Below the pieces are notes generated by a model, which saw only the letters and a list, made by a program, of their open reading frames with translations, had not been told where the DNA came from and made no database searches. Position numbers and translations under genes: made by a program. From the NCBI GenBank assembly GCA_035286585.1, contig DATEDC010000085.1, positions 1 to 16,695 on the forward strand: a stretch of 16,695 nt of DNA. The letters run 5' to 3'. This document shows positions 1-7,302 of the stretch, piece by piece (within the stretch, counting starts at the first letter, position 1; each line of letters begins with the position of its first letter). Origin of the DNA: DSOS01 sp035286585. GTDB lineage: Bacteria > Chloroflexota > Anaerolineae > Anaerolineales > UBA4823.

Positions 1-2
1 CC

Positions 3-1019
3 GCCCAGGTGAAGAGCGTGGTCACCTACCCCGCTGACCTGTACAATACCGTCAAGTGGCACGATGGCAGCCCCTTCTCGGCGGCCGACGTAATGATGTA
101 CATGATCATGCAATTTGACCCCGGCAAGGAAGCCAGCGCCATCTTCGATGAGGCCCAGGTCGCCAACCTGGAGTCGTTCTTGTCGGTCTTCAAGGGCTTC
201 AAGATCGTCTCCACCGACCCATTGGTGGTCGAGTACTACAACGATGGCTTCCAGCTAGACGCTGAGGTCAATGTCACCACCCTGTGGCCGGCCTATGCCT
301 ACGGCGAGGCGCCCTGGCACACCATAGCCATCGCCAACCTGGCCGAGGCGGCTGGTGAAGTCGCCTACTCGGCAGACAAGGCTGATGCCAGCGAGATCGA
401 GTGGACGAGCTTCATCGCCGGCCCGAGCCTGGAAGTCCTGGCCAATCAACTGGCCACCGCGACTGCGGAGAGCTACATCCCCTACGCCGCGACCCTGGGT
501 CAGTACATCACCGCTGAAGAGGCCGCTGCCCGCTACGCCAGCCTGCAAGCCTGGTACGCTGAGCAGAACCACTTCTGGGTGGGCACTGGCCCGTACTACC
601 TGGATCAGGTCTTCCCGACCGAGGACATTGTCTCGCTGCTGCACTTCGCCGACTTCCCTGATCTGGCCAACCGCTGGGACCGCTTCGCTGAGCCTAGGAT
701 CGCTGTGGTGGAGCTCGATGGCCCCGGGCAGGTGACCATCGGCCAGGAGGCGACCTTCGACGTCTTCGTGACCTTCAACGAGGCGCCTTACCCCGCGGCT
801 GAGATCAGTCAGGTCAAGTACCTGCTCTACGATGCAACGGGTGCGGTTGTAGAGGTTGGGTTTGCCACGCCAGTGACCGATGGGCAGTACAGCGTGGTCC
901 TCTCTGCCGAAGCGACTTCCAACCTGGAGGCCGGAGCCAACAAGCTCGAGGTGGCTGTCATCCCGTTCACTGTCGCCATCCCGACCTTCCAGTCCCTGGA
1001 GTTCGTCACGGCGCCTTAA
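3..1019 (+). CDS. ABC transporter substrate-binding protein, family 5 (partial, 5' end outside window)
   Basis: This is the C-terminal 338 residues of an extracytoplasmic solute-binding protein of the peptide/nickel (SBP_bac_5) family, which captures substrate and delivers it to the permeases encoded next. The frame is open to the window edge, so the GTG at position 9 is not a true start. The fragment opens close to the family's hallmark WHDGSPFSAADV (fragment residues 19-30), which in full proteins lies roughly 100 residues in, so the signal peptide and first lobe are missing. A later GTGPYYLD (near residue 196) fits the family's second conserved region. The last 105 or so residues (from about nt 700) go beyond the usual family fold. 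They alternate hydrophobic and polar residues like a beta-sandwich or Ig-like domain. The substrate cannot be read from the sequence: peptides, sugars and nickel are all possible. Family assignment is firm, the extra domain is inferred. Confidence 0.88.
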   Translation, partial: AQVKSVVTYPADLYNTVKWHDGSPFSAADVMMYMIMQFDPGKEASAIFDEAQVANLESFLSVFKGFKIVSTDPLVVEYYNDGFQLDAEVNVTTLWPAYAYGEAPWHTIAIANLAEAAGEVAYSADKADASEIEWTSFIAGPSLEVLANQLATATAESYIPYAATLGQYITAEEAAARYASLQAWYAEQNHFWVGTGPYYLDQVFPTEDIVSLLHFADFPDLANRWDRFAEPRIAVVELDGPGQVTIGQEATFDVFVTFNEAPYPAAEISQVKYLLYDATGAVVEVGFATPVTDGQYSVVLSAEATSNLEAGANKLEVAVIPFTVAIPTFQSLEFVTAP

Positions 1020-1053
1020 AGCCGTAACGAGTCCATGACGAGTCTGTAAGTCT

Positions 1054-1084
1054 ATAGGGGCAAGGGTGTTCCCCTTGCCCCTAT
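1054..1084 (+). promoter_or_regulatory. Perfect 13-bp hairpin between binding-protein and permease genes
   Basis: ATAGGGGCAAGGG (1054-1066) pairs exactly with CCCTTGCCCCTAT (1072-1084) around a 5-base loop. No U-tract follows, so it is not a standard intrinsic terminator. A hairpin in this position commonly protects the 3' end of binding-protein mRNA or partly blocks read-through, giving more binding protein than permease. That role is inferred from position and structure. Confidence 0.7.
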
Positions 1085-1105
1085 CTGTAACTTTGTGAGG
1101 TGAGC

Positions 1106-2242
1106 ATGACGACCCTAAGCGAAGCCCAGGAAATCAGTCCGCCAGTCGTTCGCAGTCCCGCCAGGAGCGCCCTCGTGCGCGTGATGCAATACTCGGGCGT
1201 CCGGCTGATCACGCTGTTTGGGACAATCGTCGTGGCGGTCTATTTGACCATCATGATCGCCAACATGGGCGGTTATGTCGACAACATCATGCGCAGCGAG
1301 ATCCGCGAGCGCATCACCGTGCAGGTGGCGATGAGCCCTGTCAACCGCAATCTCGATCCAGCCGCGCGCACCCAGTTGACGTTGGACAGGATTGCGAATG
1401 AGGAAAAGCGCCTGGGTTTGAACCAACCCCTGGCGGTGCGCAGTGTTCGCTTCCTGACCAATGCCCTGACCCTCCATTTGGGACGCGCCATCAACATAGC
1501 CAGCGATGCCGGCTCCAAGACCGTCCGCCTGATCATCCTGGAGCGCCTGCCAGCCACGTTGCTTCTCATGGCAACCTCTAACCTGTTCTTGTTCTTCAGC
1601 GCCCTCTTTGTGGCCCTCTCGCTTTCCAGGAAGTACGGCAGCTTTTTGGATAAGTTTGTGATTGCCTTCACGCCGACCTCCGCTGCGCCACCCTGGTTCT
1701 ACGGAATTTTTTTTATCTTGATCTTTGCAGCCGTGCTGAAGGTCCTGCCCTTCGGCGGCATGATCGATGCGCCGCCCCCGAAGACTACCTTTGAGTATGC
1801 CTTGAGCGTCTTGAAGCACCTGACTCTGCCCGCTTCCGCCTTGGTCATTAGCTCCCTCTTCCTGAGCATTTACAACTGGCGCACATTCTTCCTGATTTAT
1901 TCCAGCGAGGATTACGTGGAAATGGCCAAGGCCAAGGGCTTGCCCTCGTCGGACATCGAGCGCCGCTACATCCTCCGCCCGACCCTGCCGACCATCATCA
2001 CCAACTTCGCCCTCCTGCTCATCGGCCTTTGGACTGGCGCGATCATCACCGAAACGGTCTTCCTCTGGCCGGGTTTGGGTCGCACCTACTTCCGGGCTAT
2101 CGGTTTGTACGATATCCCCGTCATCGTGGGTTTGTCCATTATCTATGCTTATTTGCTGGCGATAACCGTCTTCCTGTTGGACTTCTTCTACGCTTTAGTC
2201 GATCCCCGCGTGAAAATAGGCGGTGGTGGGAAACCGGCATGA
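1106..2242 (+). CDS. ABC transporter permease, DppB/OppB type
   Basis: This 378-residue inner-membrane permease belongs to the binding-protein-dependent peptide/nickel transporter family and forms half of the translocation channel. A first membrane helix (about 34-53) is followed by an extracytoplasmic loop. The family pattern LGLNQPLAV (103-111) and ERLPATLLLM (146-155) precede the remaining helices. The coupling (EAA) loop that docks on the ATPase is visible at 268-295 (EDYVEMAKAKGLPSSDIERR), and the family C-terminus ALVDPRVK is at 363-370. I chose ATG 1106 because the GAGGTG Shine-Dalgarno (1097-1102) would overlap the alternative GTG at 1100. The stop codon overlaps the next ATG (ATGA at 2239-2242), which indicates translational coupling. 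At 378 residues it is somewhat longer than common DppB proteins, mostly in the first loop. Confidence 0.93.
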   Translation: MTTLSEAQEISPPVVRSPARSALVRVMQYSGVRLITLFGTIVVAVYLTIMIANMGGYVDNIMRSEIRERITVQVAMSPVNRNLDPAARTQLTLDRIANEEKRLGLNQPLAVRSVRFLTNALTLHLGRAINIASDAGSKTVRLIILERLPATLLLMATSNLFLFFSALFVALSLSRKYGSFLDKFVIAFTPTSAAPPWFYGIFFILIFAAVLKVLPFGGMIDAPPPKTTFEYALSVLKHLTLPASALVISSLFLSIYNWRTFFLIYSSEDYVEMAKAKGLPSSDIERRYILRPTLPTIITNFALLLIGLWTGAIITETVFLWPGLGRTYFRAIGLYDIPVIVGLSIIYAYLLAITVFLLDFFYALVDPRVKIGGGGKPA

Positions 2243-3594
2243 AGGCGCTTAAAAAGTATGTCCGAGAAATTCTGCAATATCCGTCTGCAGTGGTCGGGTC
2301 GATTATGATTCTGTTGCTGGTCGCCGTCTCGGTCTATGCCCTGGTGACCATCCCTTACGAAAAGGCCTTGCAGTTGTGGCGTGGCGGGGAGGATGTCTGG
2401 TATTCCAATCCCCAATACGCGCCGCCCGCCTGGATGAATTATTTTACGAGTAAGGATCTCCCCGTTTCTTTTACGTTGAACTCCCGAAATGCTGGCGAAA
2501 ACCAGTCTGTGACCAAGGAGGTGGTGTTGGGTGAGCAGAATACCAGCCGCACCTTCATCACCTACACCTTCGATTTCAATTACGATGAGTTTCCCCAGGA
2601 GGTGGCGCTCCTTTTCGACACCACCTACGAGGTCAAGCAGCCCTTCGTTTCCGTCCTTTTAGCCACGCCGGATGGCAGAGAGGTCCGGATCGGCGATTTC
2701 GGCGTGAGCAAGAGTATGACCTATCGCCTCTCCCAGGATACCAAACTCCAGCGCCGCCTTGGCGGCCTGCCTCCCATGCAGGGTCTGTTCGCCGATCCCA
2801 ATTCGGAAGAGTTGGCGCCGCTCAAGGGGACCTATCAATTGCTCATCAACGGGATTTCCTTTGAGCAAGACTCGCAGATCGATGCCGAGTTTGTCTTCTA
2901 TGGGCTGGTTTACGGCCTGGCCGGGACCGACCACCTGCGCCGCGATCTGTTCGTCGCCCTGCTCTATGGCGCGCCGATTGCGTTGGCCTTTGGCTTATTG
3001 GCTGCCCTGGGAACCTCCGTCCTGACCATGATCATCGCTGCCACTGGCGCCTATTATGGGGGTTGGGTGGATGAATTGATCCAGCGCATCACCGAAGTCA
3101 ACCTGGTCTTGCCCTTCCTGGCTATTTTGATCATGGTGGGAACTTTCTATGATCGCAGCATCTGGACCATCCTGGGGGTTACCATCCTTTTGAGCATCTT
3201 TACCGGAGCCATCAAGAGCTACCGCGCCATATTCATGCAAGTTAAAGAGTCGGCTTACATCGAAGCTGCACGTGCGTATGGAGCCAGCAGCGGGCGGGTG
3301 ATCTTCCGCTATCTTATCCCCCGCATGATCCCGCTGCTCATCCCCGGCCTGGTCTCCGCGGTGCCCGCCTTCGTGTTCCTGGAAGCCTCGCTGGCAGTCC
3401 TCGGCCTGGGCGACCCGTCCTTGCCCACCTGGGGAAAAATCATCAATGATGCCTGGCTCAATGGAGCCCTGTATAAAGGCTACTATTACTGGATCCTGGA
3501 GCCGGCTATCCTGCTGATGATCACCGGTTTGGGATTTGCCATGGTGGGTTATTCTCTTGACCGCGTCTTCAACCCAAGATTGAGGGGTTTATAG
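2239..3594 (+). CDS. ABC transporter permease, DppC/OppC type, with large extracytoplasmic insert
   Basis: This is the second permease of the importer, 451 residues, against roughly 280-330 for ordinary DppC proteins. Helix 1 lies at about 17-39. The usual short loop is replaced by about 185 residues (40-225) rich in alternating beta-type segments, such as FITYTFDFNYDEFPQEVALL, before the family motif resumes as AGTDHLRRD (228-236; family form GTDxLGRD, with the Gly changed to Arg here). The rest is standard: further helices, the EAA loop KESAYIEAARAYGASSGRV, and a C-terminal SLDRVFNPRLRGL. The frame is open further upstream (to 2029), but that part overlaps the preceding permease. The ATG at 2239 in the ATGA overlap begins a normal N-terminus and is preceded by a G-rich Shine-Dalgarno-like stretch. 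The insert faces the outside and may contact the binding protein or its extra domain; this is inference. Confidence 0.93.
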   Translation: MKALKKYVREILQYPSAVVGSIMILLLVAVSVYALVTIPYEKALQLWRGGEDVWYSNPQYAPPAWMNYFTSKDLPVSFTLNSRNAGENQSVTKEVVLGEQNTSRTFITYTFDFNYDEFPQEVALLFDTTYEVKQPFVSVLLATPDGREVRIGDFGVSKSMTYRLSQDTKLQRRLGGLPPMQGLFADPNSEELAPLKGTYQLLINGISFEQDSQIDAEFVFYGLVYGLAGTDHLRRDLFVALLYGAPIALAFGLLAALGTSVLTMIIAATGAYYGGWVDELIQRITEVNLVLPFLAILIMVGTFYDRSIWTILGVTILLSIFTGAIKSYRAIFMQVKESAYIEAARAYGASSGRVIFRYLIPRMIPLLIPGLVSAVPAFVFLEASLAVLGLGDPSLPTWGKIINDAWLNGALYKGYYYWILEPAILLMITGLGFAMVGYSLDRVFNPRLRGL

Positions 3595-3597
3595 TCA

Positions 3598-4560
3598 ATG
3601 CCGGAATCGAAACTCATGCGCATTCAGGATTTGAAGCTCCACTTCCGCTCCGCGGCCGGGGTTGTCCAGGCTGTCGATGGGGTGGATCTCGATCTTTTTT
3701 ATAACGATGCCATCGTCATTCTCGGCGAGTCCGGTTGTGGCAAGACTTCCTTTGCCAGGGCCATCTTGCGACTTCTGCCGCGCAATGTGGAGACCTACAC
3801 TGGCAAAGTCGTTATGAATGGCAGTGACCTTATGGAATTGAACGATGAGGCCTTTCGGCGCGAGGTGCGTTGGGTCAAGATGTCGATGGTTCCACAGGCT
3901 GCGATGAATGCACTAAATCCCGTGTTGAAAGTAGGCGACCAGGTTTCAGAGCCGCTGGTCGTCCATGCGGGAGCTTCCAGGGAAATGGCCTATAAGTCCG
4001 CTCGAGAGATGTTCCAACGGGTTGGGGTGCCGGTCGACTTTCTGAACCGTTATGCCTTCGAGTTGAGCGGCGGAATGCGCCAGCGCGTGGCGATCGCCAT
4101 GGCGCTGGTGACCGTGCCAGAACTCGTGATCCTCGACGAACCCACCTCCGCCCTGGATGTCCTCACCCAGGCCAATATCTTCAACCTGCTCAAACGCATC
4201 AAGAAAGATTTTGATATGAGCTTTTTGCTCATAACCCACGACATTGCCACCTCCAGCGAGCTGGCGGAGCGCGTGGCGATTATGTATGCCGGTCAAATCG
4301 TGGAAGTCAGTGATGCCAGCCGGTTTTTTAGCGCCCCGCTCCATCCGTATTCCCAAAAGCTGATGGCCTCCGTGCCCCGCCTGAGAGGGAACCAGGAATT
4401 GGAATTTATCCCCGGAAACCCACCCAGTCTGATTGGCATCGGTCAAGGCTGCCGCTTTGCGCCGCGTTGTGAATTCCGCTTTGAAAAGTGTGATCAGGAT
4501 CCACCGGTCATAAACCGGGAGGGTCGCCTAGTCAAGTGCTGGTTGTACGCCGAAGGATAA
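3598..4560 (+). CDS. Oligopeptide/dipeptide-type ABC transporter ATP-binding protein, DppD/OppD type
   Basis: This 320-residue cytoplasmic ATPase is one of the two that power the importer. All ABC motifs are intact: Walker A GESGCGKT (43-50), signature LSGGMRQ (156-162), Walker B LVILDEP (176-182, catalytic E181) and H-loop ITHD with H214. The C-terminal oligopeptide-transporter extension carries four cysteines (C285, C291, C298, C314) in the family arrangement CRFAPRC...C...C. In some DppD/DppF-type proteins this arrangement is associated with an iron-sulfur cluster, so it may be a cluster site here. The ATG at 3598 lies 3 bases after the permease stop, with GAGGGG (3582-3587) as the likely ribosome binding site at a 10-base spacing. 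It is probably co-transcribed with the permeases. Confidence 0.95.
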   Translation: MPESKLMRIQDLKLHFRSAAGVVQAVDGVDLDLFYNDAIVILGESGCGKTSFARAILRLLPRNVETYTGKVVMNGSDLMELNDEAFRREVRWVKMSMVPQAAMNALNPVLKVGDQVSEPLVVHAGASREMAYKSAREMFQRVGVPVDFLNRYAFELSGGMRQRVAIAMALVTVPELVILDEPTSALDVLTQANIFNLLKRIKKDFDMSFLLITHDIATSSELAERVAIMYAGQIVEVSDASRFFSAPLHPYSQKLMASVPRLRGNQELEFIPGNPPSLIGIGQGCRFAPRCEFRFEKCDQDPPVINREGRLVKCWLYAEG

Positions 4561-4570
4561 GCGAACAGAT

Positions 4571-5620
4571 ATGCTAGAGACGAAAAATTTACCCGATATG
4601 GAAAATAATCCGGCGAGTACGATGGAAATTGCTCCCGAGAAACGCAATAGCGCGCTGCTGGTAATCGAGAATTTGCACGTCTGGTTTGAGTTAAAGCGCC
4701 TGGGATTTGTGCACGCCGGATATGTGCGCGCCGTGGATGGGGTTAGCTTCGAATTGGATCGCGGCGATTCACTGGCCATCGTTGGCGAGAGCGGCTCGGG
4801 TAAGTCCAGTTTAATGAAGACCATCCTGGGGTTAAATCATCCGGTCAAAGGCGATATCATTTTTGATGGGCAGAGACTGAGTGAGCTGGGGGGTTCTCAA
4901 TTGCGACACTATCGCTCGAAGATAGGTTTCGTGCAACAAGACCCGTATGGCGCCCTGCCTCCCTTTATGAACCTCCGGAGCATCTTGTCAGAGCCTCTGA
5001 AGATTAATCGGGTGTCGAATTCAGAAGAGCGGATTCGACGCATACTCAAAGTGATGGATGAAGTCAGGTTGACCCCTGCCGAGGATTTTATCCAAAAATT
5101 CCCTCACATGCTGAGCGGCGGGCAGCAGCAGCGGGTGGTCATCGCCCGGGCCATGGTGATGGAACCCAAACTGATCGTTGCCGATGAGCCGGTCTCCATG
5201 CTGGATGCCTCGGTGCGGGTGGAGATTCTCAAGCTGATGGGGCGGCTGCAAGAGTCTCACAATCTGGCTGTCATCTACATCACCCACGACCTCTCCACCG
5301 TGAGATACTTCTCGAAGCGCATCTTCGTCATGTACGCCGGCAAAATCATTGAGATGTCGCCGGTCGATGAAATATTAAACAATCCAAGCCATCCTTACAC
5401 CCTCGCCCTGCTTGCGGCGACCTCTGAGCCGGACGCGAGAAACGCGGAGAAGATGAGAGAAGTCCCGGCTGGAGAGCCTCCCAGCCTGGTCAACCCCCCT
5501 ACCGGCTGCAGGTTTCACCCGCGCTGCCCTCAGGCAATTGCCGGCTTATGTGAGGTGAAGGATCCGCCGTATTTCACGGTTGCCCCAGATCATCAGGTTG
5601 CTTGCTGGTTGTTCGAATGA
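4571..5620 (+). CDS. Oligopeptide/dipeptide-type ABC transporter ATP-binding protein, DppF/OppF type
   Basis: This is the partner ATPase of 349 residues. Motifs: Walker A GESGSGKS (72-79), Q-loop QQDPYGALPP (122-131), signature LSGGQQQ (181-187), Walker B LIVADEP (201-207, E206), and H-loop ITHD. It ends in the family's C-terminal extension with four cysteines (C313, C319, C327, C345), matching the partner. The N-terminus before the ABC fold is about 28 residues longer than usual and looks unstructured. No strong Shine-Dalgarno sits before ATG 4571, so starts at ATG 4598 or 4622 are possible. The gap to the preceding ATPase is 10 bases, and its stop overlaps the next ATG (ATGA at 5617-5620). 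Function as the second motor subunit is certain at family level, the substrate is unknown. Confidence 0.94.
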   Translation: MLETKNLPDMENNPASTMEIAPEKRNSALLVIENLHVWFELKRLGFVHAGYVRAVDGVSFELDRGDSLAIVGESGSGKSSLMKTILGLNHPVKGDIIFDGQRLSELGGSQLRHYRSKIGFVQQDPYGALPPFMNLRSILSEPLKINRVSNSEERIRRILKVMDEVRLTPAEDFIQKFPHMLSGGQQQRVVIARAMVMEPKLIVADEPVSMLDASVRVEILKLMGRLQESHNLAVIYITHDLSTVRYFSKRIFVMYAGKIIEMSPVDEILNNPSHPYTLALLAATSEPDARNAEKMREVPAGEPPSLVNPPTGCRFHPRCPQAIAGLCEVKDPPYFTVAPDHQVACWLFE

Positions 5621-5820
5621 TCCCGTTAGAGTCCAGGAAAATCATCCTCATTGGCTTTTTTTTGGTCCTGTTTGGGTTTGTGATGCCCTTCCTGATGGTT
5701 ATCGGCGTCGTTCGATCTACCTTCTTCTGGAACTTCGCCTCCTACGGGGCCTCGGTGTTGGGTTTGCTGCTAGGCGTTATCGGGGCTGCCATGTACGCTG
5801 CCAGAAAAAAAGACGATTAA
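5617..5820 (+). CDS. Small two-helix membrane protein, function unknown
   Basis: This is a 67-residue protein with two clear hydrophobic segments, about residues 8-31 (ending FLMVIGVV) and 39-62 (SYGASVLGLLLGVIGAAMY), and a charged tail AARKKDD that is probably cytoplasmic by the positive-inside rule. I place the start at the ATG in the ATGA overlap with the preceding ATPase stop (5617-5620). The TTG at 5602 would only add residues inside the other gene. The coupling makes it part of the transporter operon. I do not recognise the family. It could be a small accessory or stabilising subunit of the importer, or a membrane partner of the receiver-like protein that follows 7 bases later. Both are guesses from position. 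Confidence 0.65.
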   Translation: MIPLESRKIILIGFFLVLFGFVMPFLMVIGVVRSTFFWNFASYGASVLGLLLGVIGAAMYAARKKDD

Positions 5821-5827
5821 CCCCCCA

Positions 5828-6859
5828 ATGGCAGAATATCGTATTCTCATTGTTGACGACCGGCGCGATACCAGGCGCAGGCTGCGCCTCCAGCTCGAAA
5901 CCTTGGGTCCTGGCTTCCAGGTAGCCGAGGTGTCGTCCGGCGAGGAGGCCTTGCTGGTCTTGTCTCGCCAGTCCTTCCACTTGTTAATCGCCAACCAGCG
6001 CCTGGCCGGCTTGTCGGGGCTGGAATTGTTGCCCAAAGCCAGGCAGCGCCAGTCAGCGTTGCAGGCTATCCTGGTGTTGACAGCCGCCGATAGAAAGCTG
6101 GAAGAAAAGATTGCCCCGGCGGAATGGGTGCGCCTGGTCTATAAACCGGATCAGGCGGGCCAGTTGGCGGGGGCGGTCAGCCAGCTCTTGAACCTAGAGG
6201 GGGCCGGGGCGGAGCCTCGCCCCGAAGCCAGCCTGGCCGAACGCCTGGGCAGCTTGCGCCGCGAGCTGGATGCCTTGATGGTGACATTATTGGATGATCG
6301 TGGGCAGATCATTGCCCAGGCTGGAAATGGGAAGCAGGCTTCCAGCCTGGCGGTCTTGATCCCAGCCCTGATGGCGACTTACAGCGCCGCTGAAAAGGTT
6401 TCTCTGGCGCTGGGCGCAGACCCGCCGGAAAACGTGCTCTTCTTCTCCGGCGCAGAATATGATCTCACCCTGGCCCATGTGGGACGCCTGGCTGCCCTGT
6501 TGATCGTCAGCGCCCCCGCGGTCCGAGCGGAGATAGGGGCTAAACTGATCTCGGTGTTGCGCCCCGCGATCAACGATCTGCTCCAAATCCTGGCCGATAT
6601 GGGCCTGTTGCCTCCCCAAATGCCCGAGCAGCTCGGGGAACAGTCTGCCCCTGAGGAGCAGGTCGAAGCAGAGGCAAACCTGGGCGAGCTGGAGACGGCC
6701 TTGCAGCAGGCTGGAGAGCAGGAATTGGATGCCGCCGATGTCGATCAATTCTGGGATTCCCTGGTCGAAGGTGACACCGGGAAGAAACCCCCTGGGACGG
6801 GCGAGCTCTCGTACGAGCAAGCGCAGCAGATCGGCCTGACCCCTGAGGAAGAAACTTAG
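5828..6859 (+). CDS. Receiver-like protein lacking the phosphoacceptor Asp, with a Roadblock/LC7-like domain
   Basis: The protein has 343 residues. Residues 4-122 match a response-regulator receiver fold: ILIVDD with the acidic pair D10/D11, the conserved Thr in VLTAAD (T85) and the conserved Lys in VYKPDQ (K106). At the phosphorylation site the family Asp is Asn: the strand reads LLIANQRLAGLSG with N56 (codon AAC at 5993). It is therefore probably a pseudo-receiver that is not phosphorylated in the normal way. Residues about 138-260 (DDRGQIIAQAGNG, then a long amphipathic helix, then LAHVGRLAALLIVSAP) look like a Roadblock/LC7 domain, a fold that often binds small Ras-like GTPases. The remaining 80 residues are acidic, Gln-rich and likely disordered. 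There is no DNA-binding or enzymatic output domain. No good ribosome binding site is visible in the 7-base gap, so it may depend on read-through from the upstream operon. Confidence 0.8.
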   Translation: MAEYRILIVDDRRDTRRRLRLQLETLGPGFQVAEVSSGEEALLVLSRQSFHLLIANQRLAGLSGLELLPKARQRQSALQAILVLTAADRKLEEKIAPAEWVRLVYKPDQAGQLAGAVSQLLNLEGAGAEPRPEASLAERLGSLRRELDALMVTLLDDRGQIIAQAGNGKQASSLAVLIPALMATYSAAEKVSLALGADPPENVLFFSGAEYDLTLAHVGRLAALLIVSAPAVRAEIGAKLISVLRPAINDLLQILADMGLLPPQMPEQLGEQSAPEEQVEAEANLGELETALQQAGEQELDAADVDQFWDSLVEGDTGKKPPGTGELSYEQAQQIGLTPEEET

Positions 6860-6860
6860 C

Positions 6861-7053
6861 TCTGAGCGGAGTTCAACGTAGTCGAAGAGCGCTCCCCCAA
6901 CGCACCTGTCATTGCGAAACCAACGTTCTTTGCTAGCCTGTCCTGAGCCTTATCCTGAGCCTTGTCCTGAGCCTTGTCCTGAGCGTAGCGAAGGAGTAGC
7001 GAAGGAGTAGCGAAGGAACAGTGAAGGAAGAGCGAAGGAAAGCAATCTCCCCC
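6861..7053. repeat. Composite intergenic repeat with two adjacent tandem arrays
   Basis: This gene-free stretch is made of repeat material. A degenerate unit (CTGAGCGGAGTT...GTCGAAGAGC) lies at 6862-6890. From 6908 to 6917 is GTCATTGCGA, and at 7040-7050 AAGCAATCTCC. These are the two ends of an interspersed repeat found in many bacterial genomes. Between them lie four 12-base units of the type CTTGTCCTGAGC (6937-6984) followed immediately by five 11-base units of the type GTAGCGAAGGA (6985-7039), the first three of them identical. The two unit types are the left and right halves of the common TCCTGAGCGTAGCGAAGGA repeat. I see no open frame or promoter within it. Confidence 0.8.
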
Positions 7054-7059
7054 GTGATA

Positions 7060-7068
7060 TGTTACAAT
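7060..7068 (+). promoter_or_regulatory. Extended -10 promoter for tRNA-Gln (putative)
   Basis: TGTTACAAT matches the extended -10 form TGnTATAAT with one mismatch. It lies 31 bases before the mature tRNA 5' end, leaving a short leader for RNase P processing. No good -35 box is visible at the expected distance, which fits an extended -10 promoter. It sits directly after the repeat element. Confidence 0.45.
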
Positions 7069-7099
7069 ACGGGTCGCCCGGTGTTAGGGGTGCGATCTT

Positions 7100-7170
7100 T
7101 GGGGCGTGGTGCAATGGTAGCACAGCGGACTTTGGATCCGTTTATCCTGGTTCGAATCCGGGCGCCCCAG
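7100..7170 (+). tRNA. tRNA-Gln (anticodon TTG)
   Basis: A full cloverleaf folds by eye. Acceptor TGGGGCG (7100-7106) pairs with CGCCCCA (7163-7169). The D stem is GTGC/GCAC (7109-7112, 7120-7123), the anticodon stem GCGGA/TCCGT (7125-7129, 7137-7141) and the T stem CCTGG/CCGGG with loop TTCGAAT (7151-7157). The anticodon loop CTTTGGA gives TTG, reading CAA glutamine codons. The U1-A72 pair and G73 discriminator are typical of tRNA-Gln. The sequence continues CCT rather than CCA, so the CCA end must be added after transcription. The tRNA stands alone, between the repeat region and glmU. Confidence 0.96.
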
Positions 7171-7203
7171 CCTGATTGGATGTAGATTTTTCTCAGTGCG
7201 AGC

Positions 7204-7220
7204 GGTCTGCCCAGCAGACC
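7204..7220 (+). other. Hairpin flanked by 8-base direct repeats
   Basis: GGTCTG (7204-7209) pairs with CAGACC (7215-7220) around loop CCCAG. The copies CGAGCGGT at 7199-7206 and 7221-7228 flank and partly overlap it. It lies 33 bases after the tRNA. No U-tract follows directly, so terminator function is doubtful; it may be part of the glmU leader. Apart from this and the next hairpin I see nothing definite in the 189 bases between tRNA and glmU. Confidence 0.4.
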
Positions 7221-7302
7221 CGAGCGGTGTGTGTTTCGTAGGTTTTTGTTCGTGCTTGACGACGACCCAGAGCGTTATTCCAGACGTGATCCGACCTTGC
7301 AG

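Noticed and set aside
2029..2238. Upstream extension of the second permease
   Set aside because: It overlaps the first permease in another frame, and the ATG at 2239 begins a normal N-terminus with an ATGA overlap.
6937..7039. CRISPR array
   Set aside because: The units are 11-12 bases and directly adjacent, with no spacers and no cas genes nearby.
7187..7191. T5 run after tRNA-Gln as a terminator
   Set aside because: No stem-loop precedes it other than the tRNA itself.
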